Numbered from the stretch's first letter, positions 22,762 through 35,660 are shown. The stretch is 64,000 nt of DNA from Homarus americanus (GCF_018991925.1 NW_024720750.1:1-64000); one strand, 5' to 3'. Notes: generated from the letters alone by a model not told the origin. Numbers and translations: made by a program.

Positions 22762-22815
22762 CAGTAATATGCGGGCCAATAGGTCCACTTCAGTTTCCTC
22801 AATTCTTATGTTCTC
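22762..22815 (+). mobile_element. LINE 3' end, right half of the split copy
   Basis: Reads TATGCGGGCCAATAGGTCC, then CAGTTTCCTCAATTCTTATG and TTCT. GGGCCAATAGG followed by a pyrimidine-rich TTCTTATGTTC tail is the 3' end I associate with CR1-like LINEs in decapods. It is the expected continuation of the tail that stops at 18545. Confidence 0.65.
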
Positions 22816-23015
22816 CTAAAGCCATCATTGTGTACATGTGAAATAAAACTAATGAGCCGTTAAGGGGAAGCGAGATTTGTCTAGTTCATGGAGCTTCAAT
22901 AGATTATTAAATCTCCTTTGTCTAGTTTCACCCACCTAGGCTGCATCAGGCAGGGCAGGGCTAGGCTACGTGTTCCATGACAAAACCCCAACGGGTTTGT
23001 CATTTGTCAACACGA

Positions 23016-23171
23016 ACCTAACCTAGCCTAGCCTAACCTAACCTAGCCTAACCTAACCTAGCCTAACCTAGCCTAGCCTAGCCTAGCCTAACCTAACCTA
23101 ACCGAACCTAACCTAACCTAGCCTAACCTAACCTAACCTAACCTAACCTAACCTAACCTAACCTAACCTAA
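23016..23171. repeat. Telomere-like block, CCTAA with CCTAG variants
   Basis: About 30 pentamers, mixing AACCT and AGCCT in the left part and becoming pure AACCTAACCT at 23113-23168. Internal, not terminal. The purer end faces right. Confidence 0.93.
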
Positions 23172-25858
23172 ACATAAGTGTTTTATTTTTTATTATATAT
23201 ATGAGACTGGGGTTTTATCTGGTCACCGGGCTACCACACTCGTTACTCCGTTCAGCAGATATACTTTTAAGTTCATTTTAAAATATCTGTGAAATATAAG
23301 GATATACAAAGACATGTAAAAGTATGAGTATTTTCGTTATGTATAGATATTTATATGATGCAGTATATAAAGTACGGTAATGTAAATAATAAACGACACT
23401 TGTGTGAGTGTTACAAGCTCCTCCTCCTTGCCCCCCTCCTCCCCATGCCCCCCCCCTTCCCCCCATGGCTCGGTGAGTCGGTGGCTTCTCAGTGTTCGCG
23501 TGGTGTCGAGTGTTGGGGGGTTGTGCTGATGCCAGGAAACTCTTTCTAGTGTTTTCATTTCCACTTCACCAGCATGGACATAGTAACTTAGGTTCGACAG
23601 GTCTAATCACTCAGGATTGATAATGCACGTCGTAAGAGACAAGGTTAGTGGACATATTTTATCTTTATTAGTCGTATACGTGTTGGAGACCCCGGCATTG
23701 TTGATGCTCGTGTTTCTATTTCATTTCGATGCTCGATTATTTGAAATCTGAAATCTTACATGAGTATAGTAATTAAGCAATACTAGCAATATCTTGTTGA
23801 AATCGTATTGTTATTTGAACCGTAACCGTCTACAAACGTAAGTGTTATTGGTGAATGGGTAAACCGGCAGCCAGTCAGTTATCAACACGACAGAAGACGC
23901 CTCAACACCAGCATACATTAGGGCAGTGAGAGGTGTGGCACGCACTGTAATTAATGTGACTTATGTTGAAATTGCTGAAAATATTACCACGGCTTAGGGA
24001 ATATACTGGTTATGTAACTATCATAAGTTACGCCAATATATTACTTGTCTCATCGCTCTCTTAATATACACAATTACTTGATATTATTTATTACTGCAGA
24101 AACAGATGACGGACTTAAAAAAAAAGATTGAACTTAGAATCACGATAAATTCTCCCGCGGAGCTTACAGCGTCAAGTGTGTTGACAAATGGCTGCCTGCG
24201 AGACTCCGGCATTAAATCACACATGAAAGATGGCGTGAACCAAACTAACCTAACAGAACGATCTCAGGTTAGCTTTAGTTAGGTTAGGTTAGGTTGCCTA
24301 TCGCACATGTTTTAATGTCATTGTATTATAGCAGCTGCTTGTGAACAACTGGTAACTACCGTATAGCACTTACCGTATGGAAGTTGAACACAAGATTATT
24401 TAATAAGTTTAGATTTGGTTTTCTTAACGTCCGCATATGTTGCTGTAATATTAAATAAAGTTAGTGATTCTGTAAAAGAAAAATAAAGGAGAAAATCCTA
24501 AATCGCAAGACCGCACTGAAAGGTAAATAATACCTCCCTCCCTCATAACAGTACTGTGATTTTATTTCACGTACTTTTAATATATTTAGCAGCCAGAAGG
24601 GCTCATTCACCTCTTGTACCAAGTTGAGACGTGTTCAGGTATCCCGGTGGCGTAGTCGTCGTGGGAGAAAACAATGCTAAGCTTCGTGTCCAACTTGAGT
24701 TAGTTTTTATTAACTCAAACATTTAATGTAGACATCCTACCACTGAAAAATACTAATGTAGTATATGTGAAACGGTGAGTCAAGTGGCAGCAATATTTGA
24801 GCTGGTAGCTACGGCGTGTCAGGGCCAGTTTGCGTGTCTTGGGAAGTGAAGACCATCGTTTAGGACGGTGACTTAAGTTGTTCAGGACATGACAGATATA
24901 CAGTCACTATCTCCGGGTTCCCACGCCTTCAAGGCTTAAGTCGTTGACAGCATGTATACAATATACCGGTATATAATATCCGAGCCTAAATTATTAAAAC
25001 AAATTCAAAAACTGGTCCTGGAAACTATGGAGCCTTGGCTTTTCATGTCATATTGAAGAAAATACTCATTATTTTTTACTGAAAAGTAACGGCTGAGTAT
25101 TAAGTGGCTTGAATACACAAGTTTGTTGAATGTTACTGTCTGAGGGAGAGAGAAATGACGGTATGGACGGTACTCTTTGTAGTTATCGCAAATGAATGAA
25201 ATTTTTGCACGTAGATTGAATGACTGTGTCTGCATTTTCGTGCGTTGTTATATACCACTATATTTACGTACTTCTGACACGACATGTGAGTGTCATGTCT
25301 CCGTGTTTATGACCTGGCAAATGTTTCAATACATTCTTAAACGTGTCTCAACATGTAAGGCTTTGTTTACATCTGTAGGCTTGTGTATATTCTGTATGGT
25401 CGTATCTTGCTGGCACATGTGCTCTGTATACAGGTATGTTTACAGATGTTGGCACTTGTACAATACATACCTGTTTACATCTGTTGACACAAGTGCACCC
25501 ATTCTTGCTTATATGTCTGTGTAAGTTGAGACTTGTATATTCACCCGCTCATAAATTAAGCTTATTAAGTGTCTTAGTAGGTTTGTAGTGTGAGAGAATT
25601 ACCAGCAAGAGTGAGCATTAAGCCGAGGGCCTCCCGCAAGGGGGTGATCTCCTAATTAATTCCCACCATCTTGATAATCTTAGGGAGTTATAATATAAGG
25701 CCGGAGGATTGTCCTTATTAATTACCTACTTGATTGTCTACCTCAACTGGAAACACGGTTATAGCCCCAATTAAGGCTAACAAGCAGTTATTACGGTGGA
25801 ACAAATGAGGGTCGTTAACCTGTCCGACCCTCCAGAGACTCCTAGTAAGGTGAGGTGT
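23172..25858. other. Longest non-repetitive stretch; no gene supported
   Basis: Mostly single-copy-looking DNA. Visible features are a C-rich tract at 23418-23465, a short TTAGG run at about 24278-24294 just after a single inverted CTAACCTAAC, and an A9 run near 24117. Frames are at most about 110 codons (25192-25524, hydrophobic and Cys-rich) with no recognisable domain and no splice structure I can defend. A host exon could be hidden here but I cannot show one. Confidence 0.5.
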
Positions 25859-25859
25859 G

Positions 25860-26215
25860 TTGGGGAAGATGTGCTGGTGAAGTGGTGCTGAAGAGATTTG
25901 TTGCCAAGATGATGGTGAAGGGTGCTGATGCGGTGTGTTGGTGAGCCGTTGGTGAAGGGTGCTGACGCAGTGTCTTGGTGATCTGGTGGTGAAGGGTGCT
26001 GATGCAGTGTCTTGGTGAGCCGGTGGTGAAGGGTGCTGATGCGGTGTGTTGGTGAGCCGGTGGTGAAGGGTGCTGATGCAGTGTCTTGGTGAGCCGGTGG
26101 TGAATGGTGCTGGTAAGCTGGTGGTGAAGGGTGTTGGTGAGGTGGTGGTGAAGGGTGCTCATGCGGTGTTGGTGAACTGGTGATGAAGGGTGTTGGTGTG
26201 ATGTTGCTAAGGCGG
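25860..26215. repeat. 37-bp minisatellite
   Basis: About nine copies with core GAAGGGTGCTGATGCAGTG followed by TCTTGGTGAGCCGGTGGT; successive cores at 25991, 26028 and 26065 are exactly 37 bp apart. The His/Thr-rich frame on the minus strand is a by-product. Confidence 0.93.
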
Positions 26216-26655
26216 AGGAGGTAGTAGTGCTCATTTTTTCATTAAGAACTTTTCTTTGGTTTTTGAACGTAGACTATGACCAGTGGGGGGTAGTGCAGTA
26301 GTATATTTAACAAACTCACTTCTAGATATAAATATTTTACCTGTCTTGCTGTATTTAACGTTTTAGCCATTGTTTACATTTTCAAGTCGGCTAATCTAGC
26401 GCTTACCAGGTTTACATTTCACGCTGTTCTTTTAAGATCCTCCAGTGTTGGTAACTTGATTCTTGTATGCATAGTTCTCCGTTTACAATTATTTATATAC
26501 CGTTATTAAGTTCATTTGTTTACCTCATTAACCAGGTATTTTATAAGCTGGTGTCGGTGAAACGGTGAAGTTGGGCGTATAATTTTATTGTGCGTGTTAG
26601 CGGGGTTTGGCTTCCCCTACATTACAACTTGTTATGAATGCCAGCTGCCATATGG
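26216..26655. other. Spacer before the pyrimidine tract
   Basis: AT-rich, no repeat or gene recognised. Confidence 0.5.
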
Positions 26656-27865
26656 CCTTCACGACCCCCCTTCCTCCTCCCCTACGACCCTTTCCTCCTC
26701 CCCCACGACCCCTTCCTCCCCCCCTTCCTCCTCACCCCTTCCTCCTCCCCGGCCCCTTCCTCCTCCCCCCCCCTTCCTCCTCCCGGCCTCCCCTCCTCCC
26801 CGGCCCCTTCCTCCTCCCCGGCCCTTCCTCCTCCCCGGCCCCTTCCTCCTCCCCGACCCCTTCCTCCTCCCCCGGCCCCTTCCTCCTCCTTCCTCCTCCC
26901 CCTTCCTCCTCCCCCCTTCCTCCTCCCGGCCTTCCCTCCCCTCCCCCCCCCTCCTCCTCCCGACCCCTTCCTCCTCCCCGACCCCTTCCTCCTCCCGGCC
27001 CCTTCCTCCTCCCCACGACCCCTTCCTCCTCCCCCGACTCTTCCTCCTCCCCGGCCCCTTCCTCCTCCCCGACCCCTTCCTCCCCCCGACCCCTTCCTCC
27101 TCCCCTCCTACGACCCCTTCCTCCTCCCCCGACCCCTTCCTCCTCCCCACGACTCTTTCCTCCTCCCCACGACCCTTCCTCCTCCCCCGACCCCTTCCTC
27201 CTCCCCGACTCTTTCCTCCACCTGACTCTTTCCTCCTCGACCATTTCCTCCCCGACCATTTCCTCCCCGACTCTTTCTTCCCAGGACCCTTTCCTCCCCA
27301 GGACCCTTTCTTCCCCAGGACCCTTTCTTCCCCTTTCTTCCCCCAGGACCCTTTCTTCCCCCTCAGGACCCTTTCTTCCCCCTCAGGACCCTTTCCCCCC
27401 AGGACCCTTTCCTCCCCAGGACCCTTTCTCCCTTTCTTCCCCAGGACCCTTTCTTCCCCAGGACCCTTTCTTCCCCAGGACCCTTTCTTCCCCAGGACCC
27501 TTTCTTCCCCAGGACCCTTTCAGGACCCTTTCCCCCAGGACCCTTTCTTCCCCAGGACCCTTTCTTCCCCAGGACCCTTTCTTCCCCCCCTTTCTTCCCA
27601 GGACCCTTTTCTTCCCCCCAGGACCTTTCTTCCCCTGACCCTTTCCTCCCCGACCCTTTCCTCCCCCGACCCTGTCTTCCTCCCCACGACCCTCTCTTCC
27701 TCCACGACCCTTTCTTACTCCATTACCCTTTCTTCCTATCTTTTGCACCTCCCCCAATACTACCTTCCCGCCAGCACCTCACCAGCACCTCCCCTCCAGC
27801 ACCTCCCCACTAGCACCTCCCCGATACTACCTTCCCGCCAGCACCTCCCCGCCACGCTGTATCTA
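26656..27865. repeat. Polypyrimidine minisatellite block (three sub-blocks)
   Basis: Nearly all C and T on the plus strand. 26664-27250 repeats CCTTCCTCCTCCCCGACC-like units of 14-18 bp. 27270-27640 repeats an 18-bp unit CCCAGGACCCTTTCTTCC. 27745-27865 repeats AGCACCTCCCC with a longer unit. Because 18 is a multiple of three, open frames of up to 432 Pro/Ser/Leu-rich codons run through; codon content simply mirrors the repeat, so no protein is called. Confidence 0.95.
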
Positions 27866-27904
27866 GTGTATTGTACTGTTAACTGACTCTTATGCCTCGT
27901 TAAG

Positions 27905-28960
27905 GTTCAGATGACGTAGTGGGTACTGGTAGGGCGTGGGGAGAGGAAGAGGGGCGCGGTGGAGAGGAAGAGGGGCGCGGTGGAGCCTGGGGGAGAGGGC
28001 GTAGAGGGGCATGGGGGAGAAAGTGGACTTGAGGAGAGAGGGAGGGCGTGAGGGAAGAGAGGGGGCGTGAGAGAGAAAGAGGGGCGTGTGAGGGAGAGGT
28101 ATGCGTTTGGGAGAGGGGAAGTGGGGAGAGGGGGGTGTGGAGGGAGAGAGAGCGGGGACGTTCGGTAGGAGGAGGAGTGTGTGGGAGACAAGACGAGAGA
28201 GAACGCGCGTGGGCGAGTGTTTTGGTGTGTAATTGTGTAAGGCGTGCGTAATGTGTAGGGTGCCAGAGGCGTGTAGGCTGCAAGAGGCCGAGCGTGGCGT
28301 GTAAGGAGCAGTGGTGTGACGTGTAGGGTACAAGAGGCGCCGTGAGTGGAGTTTATTAACCAAGAGGGCGTGTGTAACGTGGTTGAGGAAGAGGGAGTGT
28401 GTAGAGTGATGGAAGAAGGGGGCGTGTGTAGCGTGGTGGTGGAAGAAGGCGTGTGTAGCGTGGTGGTGGAAGAAGGCGTGCGTAGCGTGGTGGTGGAAGA
28501 AGGCGTGTGTGCGTGTAGCATGGTGGTGGAAACGAGAGGGCGTGTGTTGCTTGGTGAAGGAAGAGGGCGTGTGTGTGTAGTGGTGGTGGGAAGCAAGAGG
28601 GAGTGTGTAGCGTTGTGGTGGAAGCAAGAGGGCGTGTGTGTGTAGCGTGATGGTGGAAGAGGGCGTAGCGTGGTAGGGAAGCAAGAGGGCGTGTGTGTAG
28701 CGTGACAGGAAGAGGGCGTGTGTGTAGCGTGATGGTGGAAGAGGGCGTGTGTGTAGGCGTGGTGGTGGAAGCAAGAGGGCGTGTGTGTAGCGTGATGGTG
28801 GAAGAGGGCGTGTGTGTAGCGTGGTGGTGGAAGCAAGAGGGAATGTGTGTAGCTTGGTGGAGGAAGAGGGCGTGTGTGTAGCGTGGTGGTGGAAGCAAGA
28901 GGGCGTGTGCGCGTTGCGTGGTGGTGGAAGAGGGCGTGTGTAGCGTGGTGGCGCGGCAAG
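27905..28960. repeat. Purine-rich minisatellite block
   Basis: G and A dominate the plus strand, the reverse of the block to the left. 27925-28160 has GAGGAAGAGGGGCGCGGTG and GAGAGGGGGCGTG units. 28380-28960 repeats GTAGCGTGGTGGTGGAAGMA plus AGAGGGCGTGTGTGT-like segments of about 27-36 bp. Long His/Thr/Pro frames on the minus strand are repeat artefacts. Confidence 0.93.
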
Positions 28961-29668
28961 GTAAGTTGAGGCGGGGATTAAGATCTTAGCACTAATGAAC
29001 GGTACAGCTCGCGGGATCCAGGTGTTCCCTCACTCCACTAATTTGTCCAGCCTACACACTGCCCACCTGTCAACCCCAGCAAGTATACCTGTGGAATGAA
29101 ACGTGTGTACCTGCTTTAATGAGCCGTGTGTGACTTTGTATGAAAACGTCGCTCCTTTGCAATTTTCTTGTGTATCTGCGGTAAAAAAAATATATATCTA
29201 CTGTAGTGAAAGTTGTGTCACTATTGTATGGAAACTTGTTTGATACAGCTGGGTTTTTTTTATAAATACCAAGTTTTATAGAAGCTTTACTTCCGTGTAT
29301 TCATAGCTACTGTGCTATTATCCCACACCAATGAGAGTGTGTCCGTCCGTCAATATCCCACAACGACTGGTCTTCTAACCTCCCGCTTGGATTTCAGGAT
29401 GTCCCCAATTACTCTCACCAGCAGGGTGGCATGAGTAGGGCAGTCAGTGCTGCCTGTATCTATACCACGGCCTAACTATGTGTTTCCGCAACATAACTCC
29501 CCAACGGAAAGAGCTACAATGGTCTCATTAGCCGGTGGGGCTATTGTTTTCTCCTTAGATTCAGAAGGTGACTGGTCAGGGTCAGAGGTTCGAATTGCCA
29601 TCTTACTTGAATGCTTTCTGAAGAGTCAAAAAGTTATTAATTAATTCCAAAATCTTAATAAATATCAT
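28961..29668. other. Non-repetitive stretch; possible weak terminal exon
   Basis: No family recognised. GGATTTCAG at 29390-29398 resembles a splice acceptor and is followed by an open frame of about 25 codons ending in TAA near 29475. This is too short to call. Confidence 0.4.
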
Positions 29669-29925
29669 CCGCCTGGCAGTGTAGATACCAACTGTTAGCA
29701 AGAACAGGCGTCTGCTGCCAAGCGTTTAGCTCAAACTGTCGTACTCTCAGGCGGCGGGGGAGGGGGCGAGATCCTTGCATAGGGGCATTCGTTTAGTATT
29801 TCGTCCGTCTGGCAGTGAAATTAACCAAACAGGCGCCTGCTGCCGGGTGTTTAGCTTAAACTATCGTACTCCCAGGCGGCGGGGGCGAGATGGTTGCTTG
29901 ACTAGCACAGATAGTTTCATTTTTC
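29669..29925. repeat. Two-copy tandem duplication, period about 135 bp
   Basis: Copy one starts CCGCCTGGCAGTG at 29669 and copy two CCGTCTGGCAGTG at 29805. Both contain ACAGGCGYCTGCTGCC, GTTTAGCT, AACTRTCGTACTC and CAGGCGGCGGGGG with GGCGAGAT. Copies differ at many positions, so the duplication is old. Confidence 0.85.
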
Positions 29926-30905
29926 CGCCGCTCGATGTCCTTATGCCATTTCCGAGGGCGCTACCCGCGACACTCTGCTAAATGTTATAAGGAAATTTGC
30001 TGAGTGCTTCGCCTCGTTCTGGACCCAACCTGAGCTCATTTAAGTGTGGGTGATCCTGAGGAGAAGCGACAAAGAGAGAGAGAGAGAGAGAATAGAAGAG
30101 AAAGAGAGAATGAGTAATGAGATGATATAATAAGGGAATGGGAGAGAGATAGATGAGAAAACAAAAAAGTGAGAGAAAAAGAAGAGTGAGAAACTAGATT
30201 GAGAGAGAGAGAGAGAGAGAGAGAGAGTTTATAAAATGAGAAGAAGAAAAAATCCAACGTTCTATATTTAACCAACTCATGCGTGTCGTTAAATAATCCT
30301 TGAATATAAACACACAAAAACCCCAAATTGAGTCACTCTGAGGAAGTAATTTATTCATTTATTTCTTTATACACTGAATCACAACTCCCTGAAAATGAAT
30401 AACAAGTTCAAGGTTGATTCATTTTTGCAAGTCAATTCTTTTCGGCTAAAATTAAACATTCTTGATTAAATTTGGCGAAAAAAATAGGTACAAAAATGGG
30501 TAAAGAAAAATGGGTAAATATCAGAATAGATTTGGCGAGAGAATTGTGTTAGAAATTAATAAAATAGAATAAAACTTGAGATTTATTCCCTTTCGTGGGT
30601 TAGTTACTTCTAAAAAAAAAACTAAAATTGCATAACATTGGAAAAAAATCTCCTTTTCTATGTAATTTTTTTTGTCTTTGTGGTTAGAAATTAATTAAAA
30701 CAGCAATATTTATTCTAATTGCTTGAATGATTTTTTATATGCGATACTGGATGAGAAGAGGATAGAGGTGCGAATTAGTCACCCACTTTCGACCCATCTG
30801 TGAATGTGTTCCTAAGTTTACAATTGAGGAAGTGAAGGCGGTCGAGTTCAGTGCTATCTGTGTACCGGGGACTGAGTATGATAGACTATATTTAACACTG
30901 CCTAT
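29926..30905. other. AT-rich spacer with GA-rich tract
   Basis: 30073-30232 is a purine-rich tract with two (GA)n runs (30073-30090 and 30199-30228). The remainder is AT-rich without recognisable genes. Confidence 0.55.
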
Positions 30906-30909
30906 GGGA

Positions 30910-30972
30910 AAGTCAATCTCCAAGTGTAAGTCATTCCCCAAGTGTAAGTCATTCTCCAAGTGTAAGTCAATC
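30910..30972. repeat. 18-bp repeat, three copies
   Basis: Three copies of TCCAAGTGTAAGTCATTC in tandem. Confidence 0.9.
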
Positions 30973-31331
30973 CCTTTATTAAAAAAAAATATTACAAGAC
31001 AGGTTAGATACCGTACTGGACTGAAAATTCTCCAAGTTAATAACAATTCATAAAAGTCAAAATTTTCCAATTTTCTATTAATCACCAAGTTATGAATTAA
31101 TTCCGGCTTAAGAAAAAGACAAATTAATTAAACCGTAACAGAACTTTAATTTTTTTTTCAACTGGAGATTAAAAATAAAGCACCGTATAGAGGGCGTTGT
31201 TGAGGCCATAAATATGTCTACGGGTTTCTGAAGGTTTGAGGTCATGTTCTACCCTACCACCTGGCTATCTTGTAAATGACTTGTATTTTAGTTAGACCTG
31301 TAAAAGAGCAGTCCATTTTCTGTGTAGAAGG

Positions 31332-31333
<2 letters not shown>

Positions 31334-31396
<63 letters not shown>
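31334..31396. repeat. (AC)n microsatellite
   Basis: About 31 perfect AC units. Confidence 0.97.
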
Positions 31397-31401
<5 letters not shown>

Positions 31402-31539
31402 CGTTACCAAGGCAGGGTCGGGAACACTCGGTGGGTGAACGGGCCAGATCGATGACCTTGACCCGTTAAAAGACGAAATGTTTACGTCAGCGCTACCGGA
31501 TAACACAACAATTGCCAAATGTCACGGTTGAAAAAATGC

Positions 31540-32045
31540 AACAACTGGATTATGCAATATCTGAATAATGCAACAGCTGGATAATGCAATAACTGTATAG
31601 AGAGTCATCCACTTAACACAACAATTATATAACTGCATAACACAACCGGATAAGAAACAATGTTATTCGGATAAGCCATTTGGGAGGTTTCTTATCAACA
31701 GGTAGAAGGCATTATATCTAATATAACCGGATAAAAGCGATTTTTTTTAATAAATCATATTGAAGGATTTACATCAATAACCAAATAAAAGTCAAATTGT
31801 CCGTATAAACCAGAAGTTATCCTTTTACAATTACGGATAATACCATAGTTGTCCGGATAAACCAAATAGAAAGGTTCATATAACAAAAAACCGTGTAATA
31901 AATATAGAGTCCGGATGACTGGATAAAGGGCTTATTTTAGTAACCGGATAATGACGGAAGTTCAGATAAACCGGGTAGATGGCAACATATCGAAAAACCT
32001 GGATAGAACTGTGTTTATTTTTCTTCGGATAAACCAGATATAATT
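31540..32045. repeat. Degenerate CCGGATAA motif field
   Basis: CCGGATAA, TTCGGATAA, TGGATAA and GATAAACCAGATA recur at irregular 20-50 bp spacing, at least a dozen times. The left part shows AATGCAACARCTGGATWATG units. It looks like an old, decayed tandem repeat or a motif cluster. Confidence 0.6.
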
Positions 32046-32054
32046 GGTTGTTTT

Positions 32055-32215
32055 AGCATGGGCGAGCAACGTCGGGAGGTGGTGGAGGAGGAGGTTGTGG
32101 TGGAGAAGGGAGATGATGTGAAGGAGGTGATGGAGGATGTGGAGGAGGAGGATGTGGAAGAAGAGGAGGAGGAGGATGTGGAGAATATGGAGGTGGACGA
32201 GGATGTGGAGCCCAA
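32055..32215. repeat. GGA/GAT-rich purine tract
   Basis: Units such as GTGGAGGAGGAGGATGTGGA. The Ser/Thr-rich minus frame follows from the repeat. Confidence 0.85.
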
Positions 32216-32475
32216 TTCGTTACGTCACTAGACAACGTTAAGTTTCGCTCTTTAGTGTGACACATCACCAGAATTGCGTAACATCACATAAACGTTACGT
32301 CACCTAACCTCACTGTTATGGTCACTGCAGGTCACGTAACAGGAAACCATCGAGCCGTAGAATAACAACAGGTGTGTCCTAGAATACCTGTGTTATATTC
32401 ACGGGTTATATAAGTGTACAAATTGTCTGTGTGTTTTTTTTTGGAGTGGTCTCTTGTTTTTATTGTTTACAGCGA

Positions 32476-32929
<454 letters not shown>

Positions 32930-34095
32930 CTCCTCCTCTCCCTCTTCTATACTCTCTGCCTCCCACACTCTTCTCTCCCTCCCACACACGCTCCATCTCT
33001 CCCACACACTCCTCGTCCACACGCTCCATCTCTCCCACACACCCCTTCTGGTCCACACGCTCCATCTCTCCCACACACCCCTTCTCGTCCACCATGCTCC
33101 ATCTCTCCCTTCTCGTCCACCTCCCATCTCTTCCCACACCTCCTTCCCTCGTCCACACGCTATCTCTCCCCACACTCCATCTCCCACACCCCTTCTCGTC
33201 CCACACGCTCATCTCTCCCACACAATCCTTCTCGTCCACACTCCATCCCTCCCACACGCTCATCTCTCCACACCTCCTTCTGATCCCTTGCTCCATCTCG
33301 CCCCACACCTTCTCGTCCCATGCTCCATCTCTCCCACACACCCCTTCTCGTCCACACGCTCATCTCTTCCCACACACACACCCCTTCTCGTCCACACGCT
33401 CCATCTCTCCCACACCTTCTCGTCCTCCATCTCTCCCACACCCCTTCTCGTCCCTTGCTCCCATCCTCTCCCACACACCTTCTCGTCACATGCTCCATCT
33501 CTCCACCCCTTCTCGTCCCTCGCTCCCATCTCTCCCACACACCCTTCTCGTCGCTCCATCTCTCCCCACACGCTCCATCTCACCCCACCCCGCTCCGTCT
33601 CTCCCACACACGCTCCATCTCTCCCACACACGCTCCATCTCTCCCACGCTCCATCTCTCCCCACCTCCATCTCTACACACCCCTTCTCGTCCACACGCTC
33701 CATCTCTCCCACACCCCTTCTCGTACGCTCCATCTCTCCCACACACACACCTTCTCGTCCCACACTGTCCATCTCTCCCCACGCTCCATCTCTCCCCACA
33801 CACTTCATCTCTCCCACACGCTCCATCTCTCCCATTCCATCTCTCCCCACACCTCCATCTCTCCACACCTCCTTCTCGTCCCACATGCTCCATCTCTCCC
33901 CACACACCCTTCTCGTCACCACTCCATCTCTCCCACACACTCCTCGTCCACACGCTCCATCTCTCCCACACACCCTTCTCGTCTGCAGCTCCCATCTCTC
34001 CCACCTCTTCATCCACACCTCCTCGCCCCACCCCTTCTCGTCCCGCTCCATCTCTTCCACACACTCTTCATCACCTCCTTCTCCCCACCTCCTTC
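32930..34095. repeat. Pyrimidine-rich minisatellite, about 18 and 36 bp
   Basis: Units alternate CTCCATCTCTCCCACACA with CCCCTTCTCGTCCACACG; some stretches lack the second half. Copies vary by frequent 1-4 base indels. Frames of over 400 codons in three phases and on both strands exist only because the unit lacks stops. Confidence 0.94.
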
Positions 34096-34152
34096 TCGCC
34101 AGGTTATATATGAGGGCGAGTGACTGACAATTCGCATTATGATGAATGGGCT

Positions 34153-34640
<488 letters not shown>

Positions 34641-34641
<1 letters not shown>

Positions 34642-35144
34642 TGATTTTTTTGGGGGATTGTAAATGTAGGTATATATCCATGTTAAGTAATGAGTTATTG
34701 TGTAAGATGGTTTAATTGGGTACCGCCTCTTTGAAATTGCTATACAAATTGGCCCCATATCTAATAGGTCCCATACTACCCAAACTTACCTATTAGAATT
34801 CGGACCCATTAGGATTGGGATTGGTGCCTATTAGGATTCGGCCTGGGCTCCAATCCTGGTGGTTCAGGAAGGTTAAGGGCTATTAGGACCTGTGTGTGTG
34901 TGTGTGTCTGTTTGACCAGCTTCCATTGTGACGTTTGTCGTGTTTACCTTTGAGCACCTCCACAACACACACCCACTCACACCCACACACACACCCTCAC
35001 ACCCACTCTCACCCACCCACTTAGGACAATTGCCAGCGCTCCTCAAAAGCCGATTGCATTTTTTCCCCCTGAAGCCGCTGTATCTCTGCCGATCCCCTGA
35101 ATATGTGTTGAGAAAGATTGGTGCCCTGTATTGAATCTTGTGAC
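34641..35144. other. Spacer with repeated TATTAGGA phrases
   Basis: 34755-34890 contains several copies of CTATTAGGATT/CTATTAGAATT/CTAATAGGTCC at irregular spacing, then (GT)8 at 34891-34908 and CACACCCACTC-rich DNA at 34963-35020. No gene seen. Confidence 0.5.
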
Positions 35145-35660
35145 GTGAGGCTGGTGTCCAGATGGTGTCCTAGTGGTGGTGGTGTCCAAATGGTGTTCTA
35201 GTGGTGTGCAGATGGTGGTGTCCTAGTGGTGGTGTCCAGATGGTGTCCTAGTGGTGGTGTCCAAATGGTGTTCTAGTGGTGGTGGTGTCCAAATGGTGTT
35301 CTAGTGGTGTGCAGATGGTGGTGTCCTAGTGGTGGTGTCCAGATGGTGTCCTAGTGGTGGTGTCCAGATGGCGTCCTAGTGGTGGTGGTGTCCAAATGGT
35401 GTTCTAGTGGTGTGCAGATGGTGGTGTCCTAGTGGTGGTGTCCAGATGGTGTCCTAGTGGTGGTGTCCAAATGGTGTTCTAGTGGTGGTGGTGTCCAAAT
35501 GGTGTTCTAGTGGTGTGCAGATGGTGGTGTCTAGATGGTGTCCTAGTGGTGTGCAGATGGTGTCCTAGTGGTAGTGTCCAGAAGGTGTCCTAATGGTGGT
35601 GTCCTAGTGGTGGTGTCCCAGAAATGTCCAGATGGTGTTCTAGTAGTGGTGTCCATTCTA
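35145..35660. repeat. Minisatellite with about 25-bp units and higher-order order
   Basis: Units such as TGGTGTCCAGATGGTGTCCT and TGGTGTCCAAATGGTGTTCT plus AGTGGTGG. Unit types recur in the same order (AAATGG, GTGCAG, CAGATGG), giving a composite repeat of about 120 bp seen three times. Confidence 0.9.

Noticed and set aside
26588..27886. Large proline-rich protein gene
   Set aside because: Open in all three plus phases and on the minus strand as well; codons follow the 16-18 bp repeat unit.
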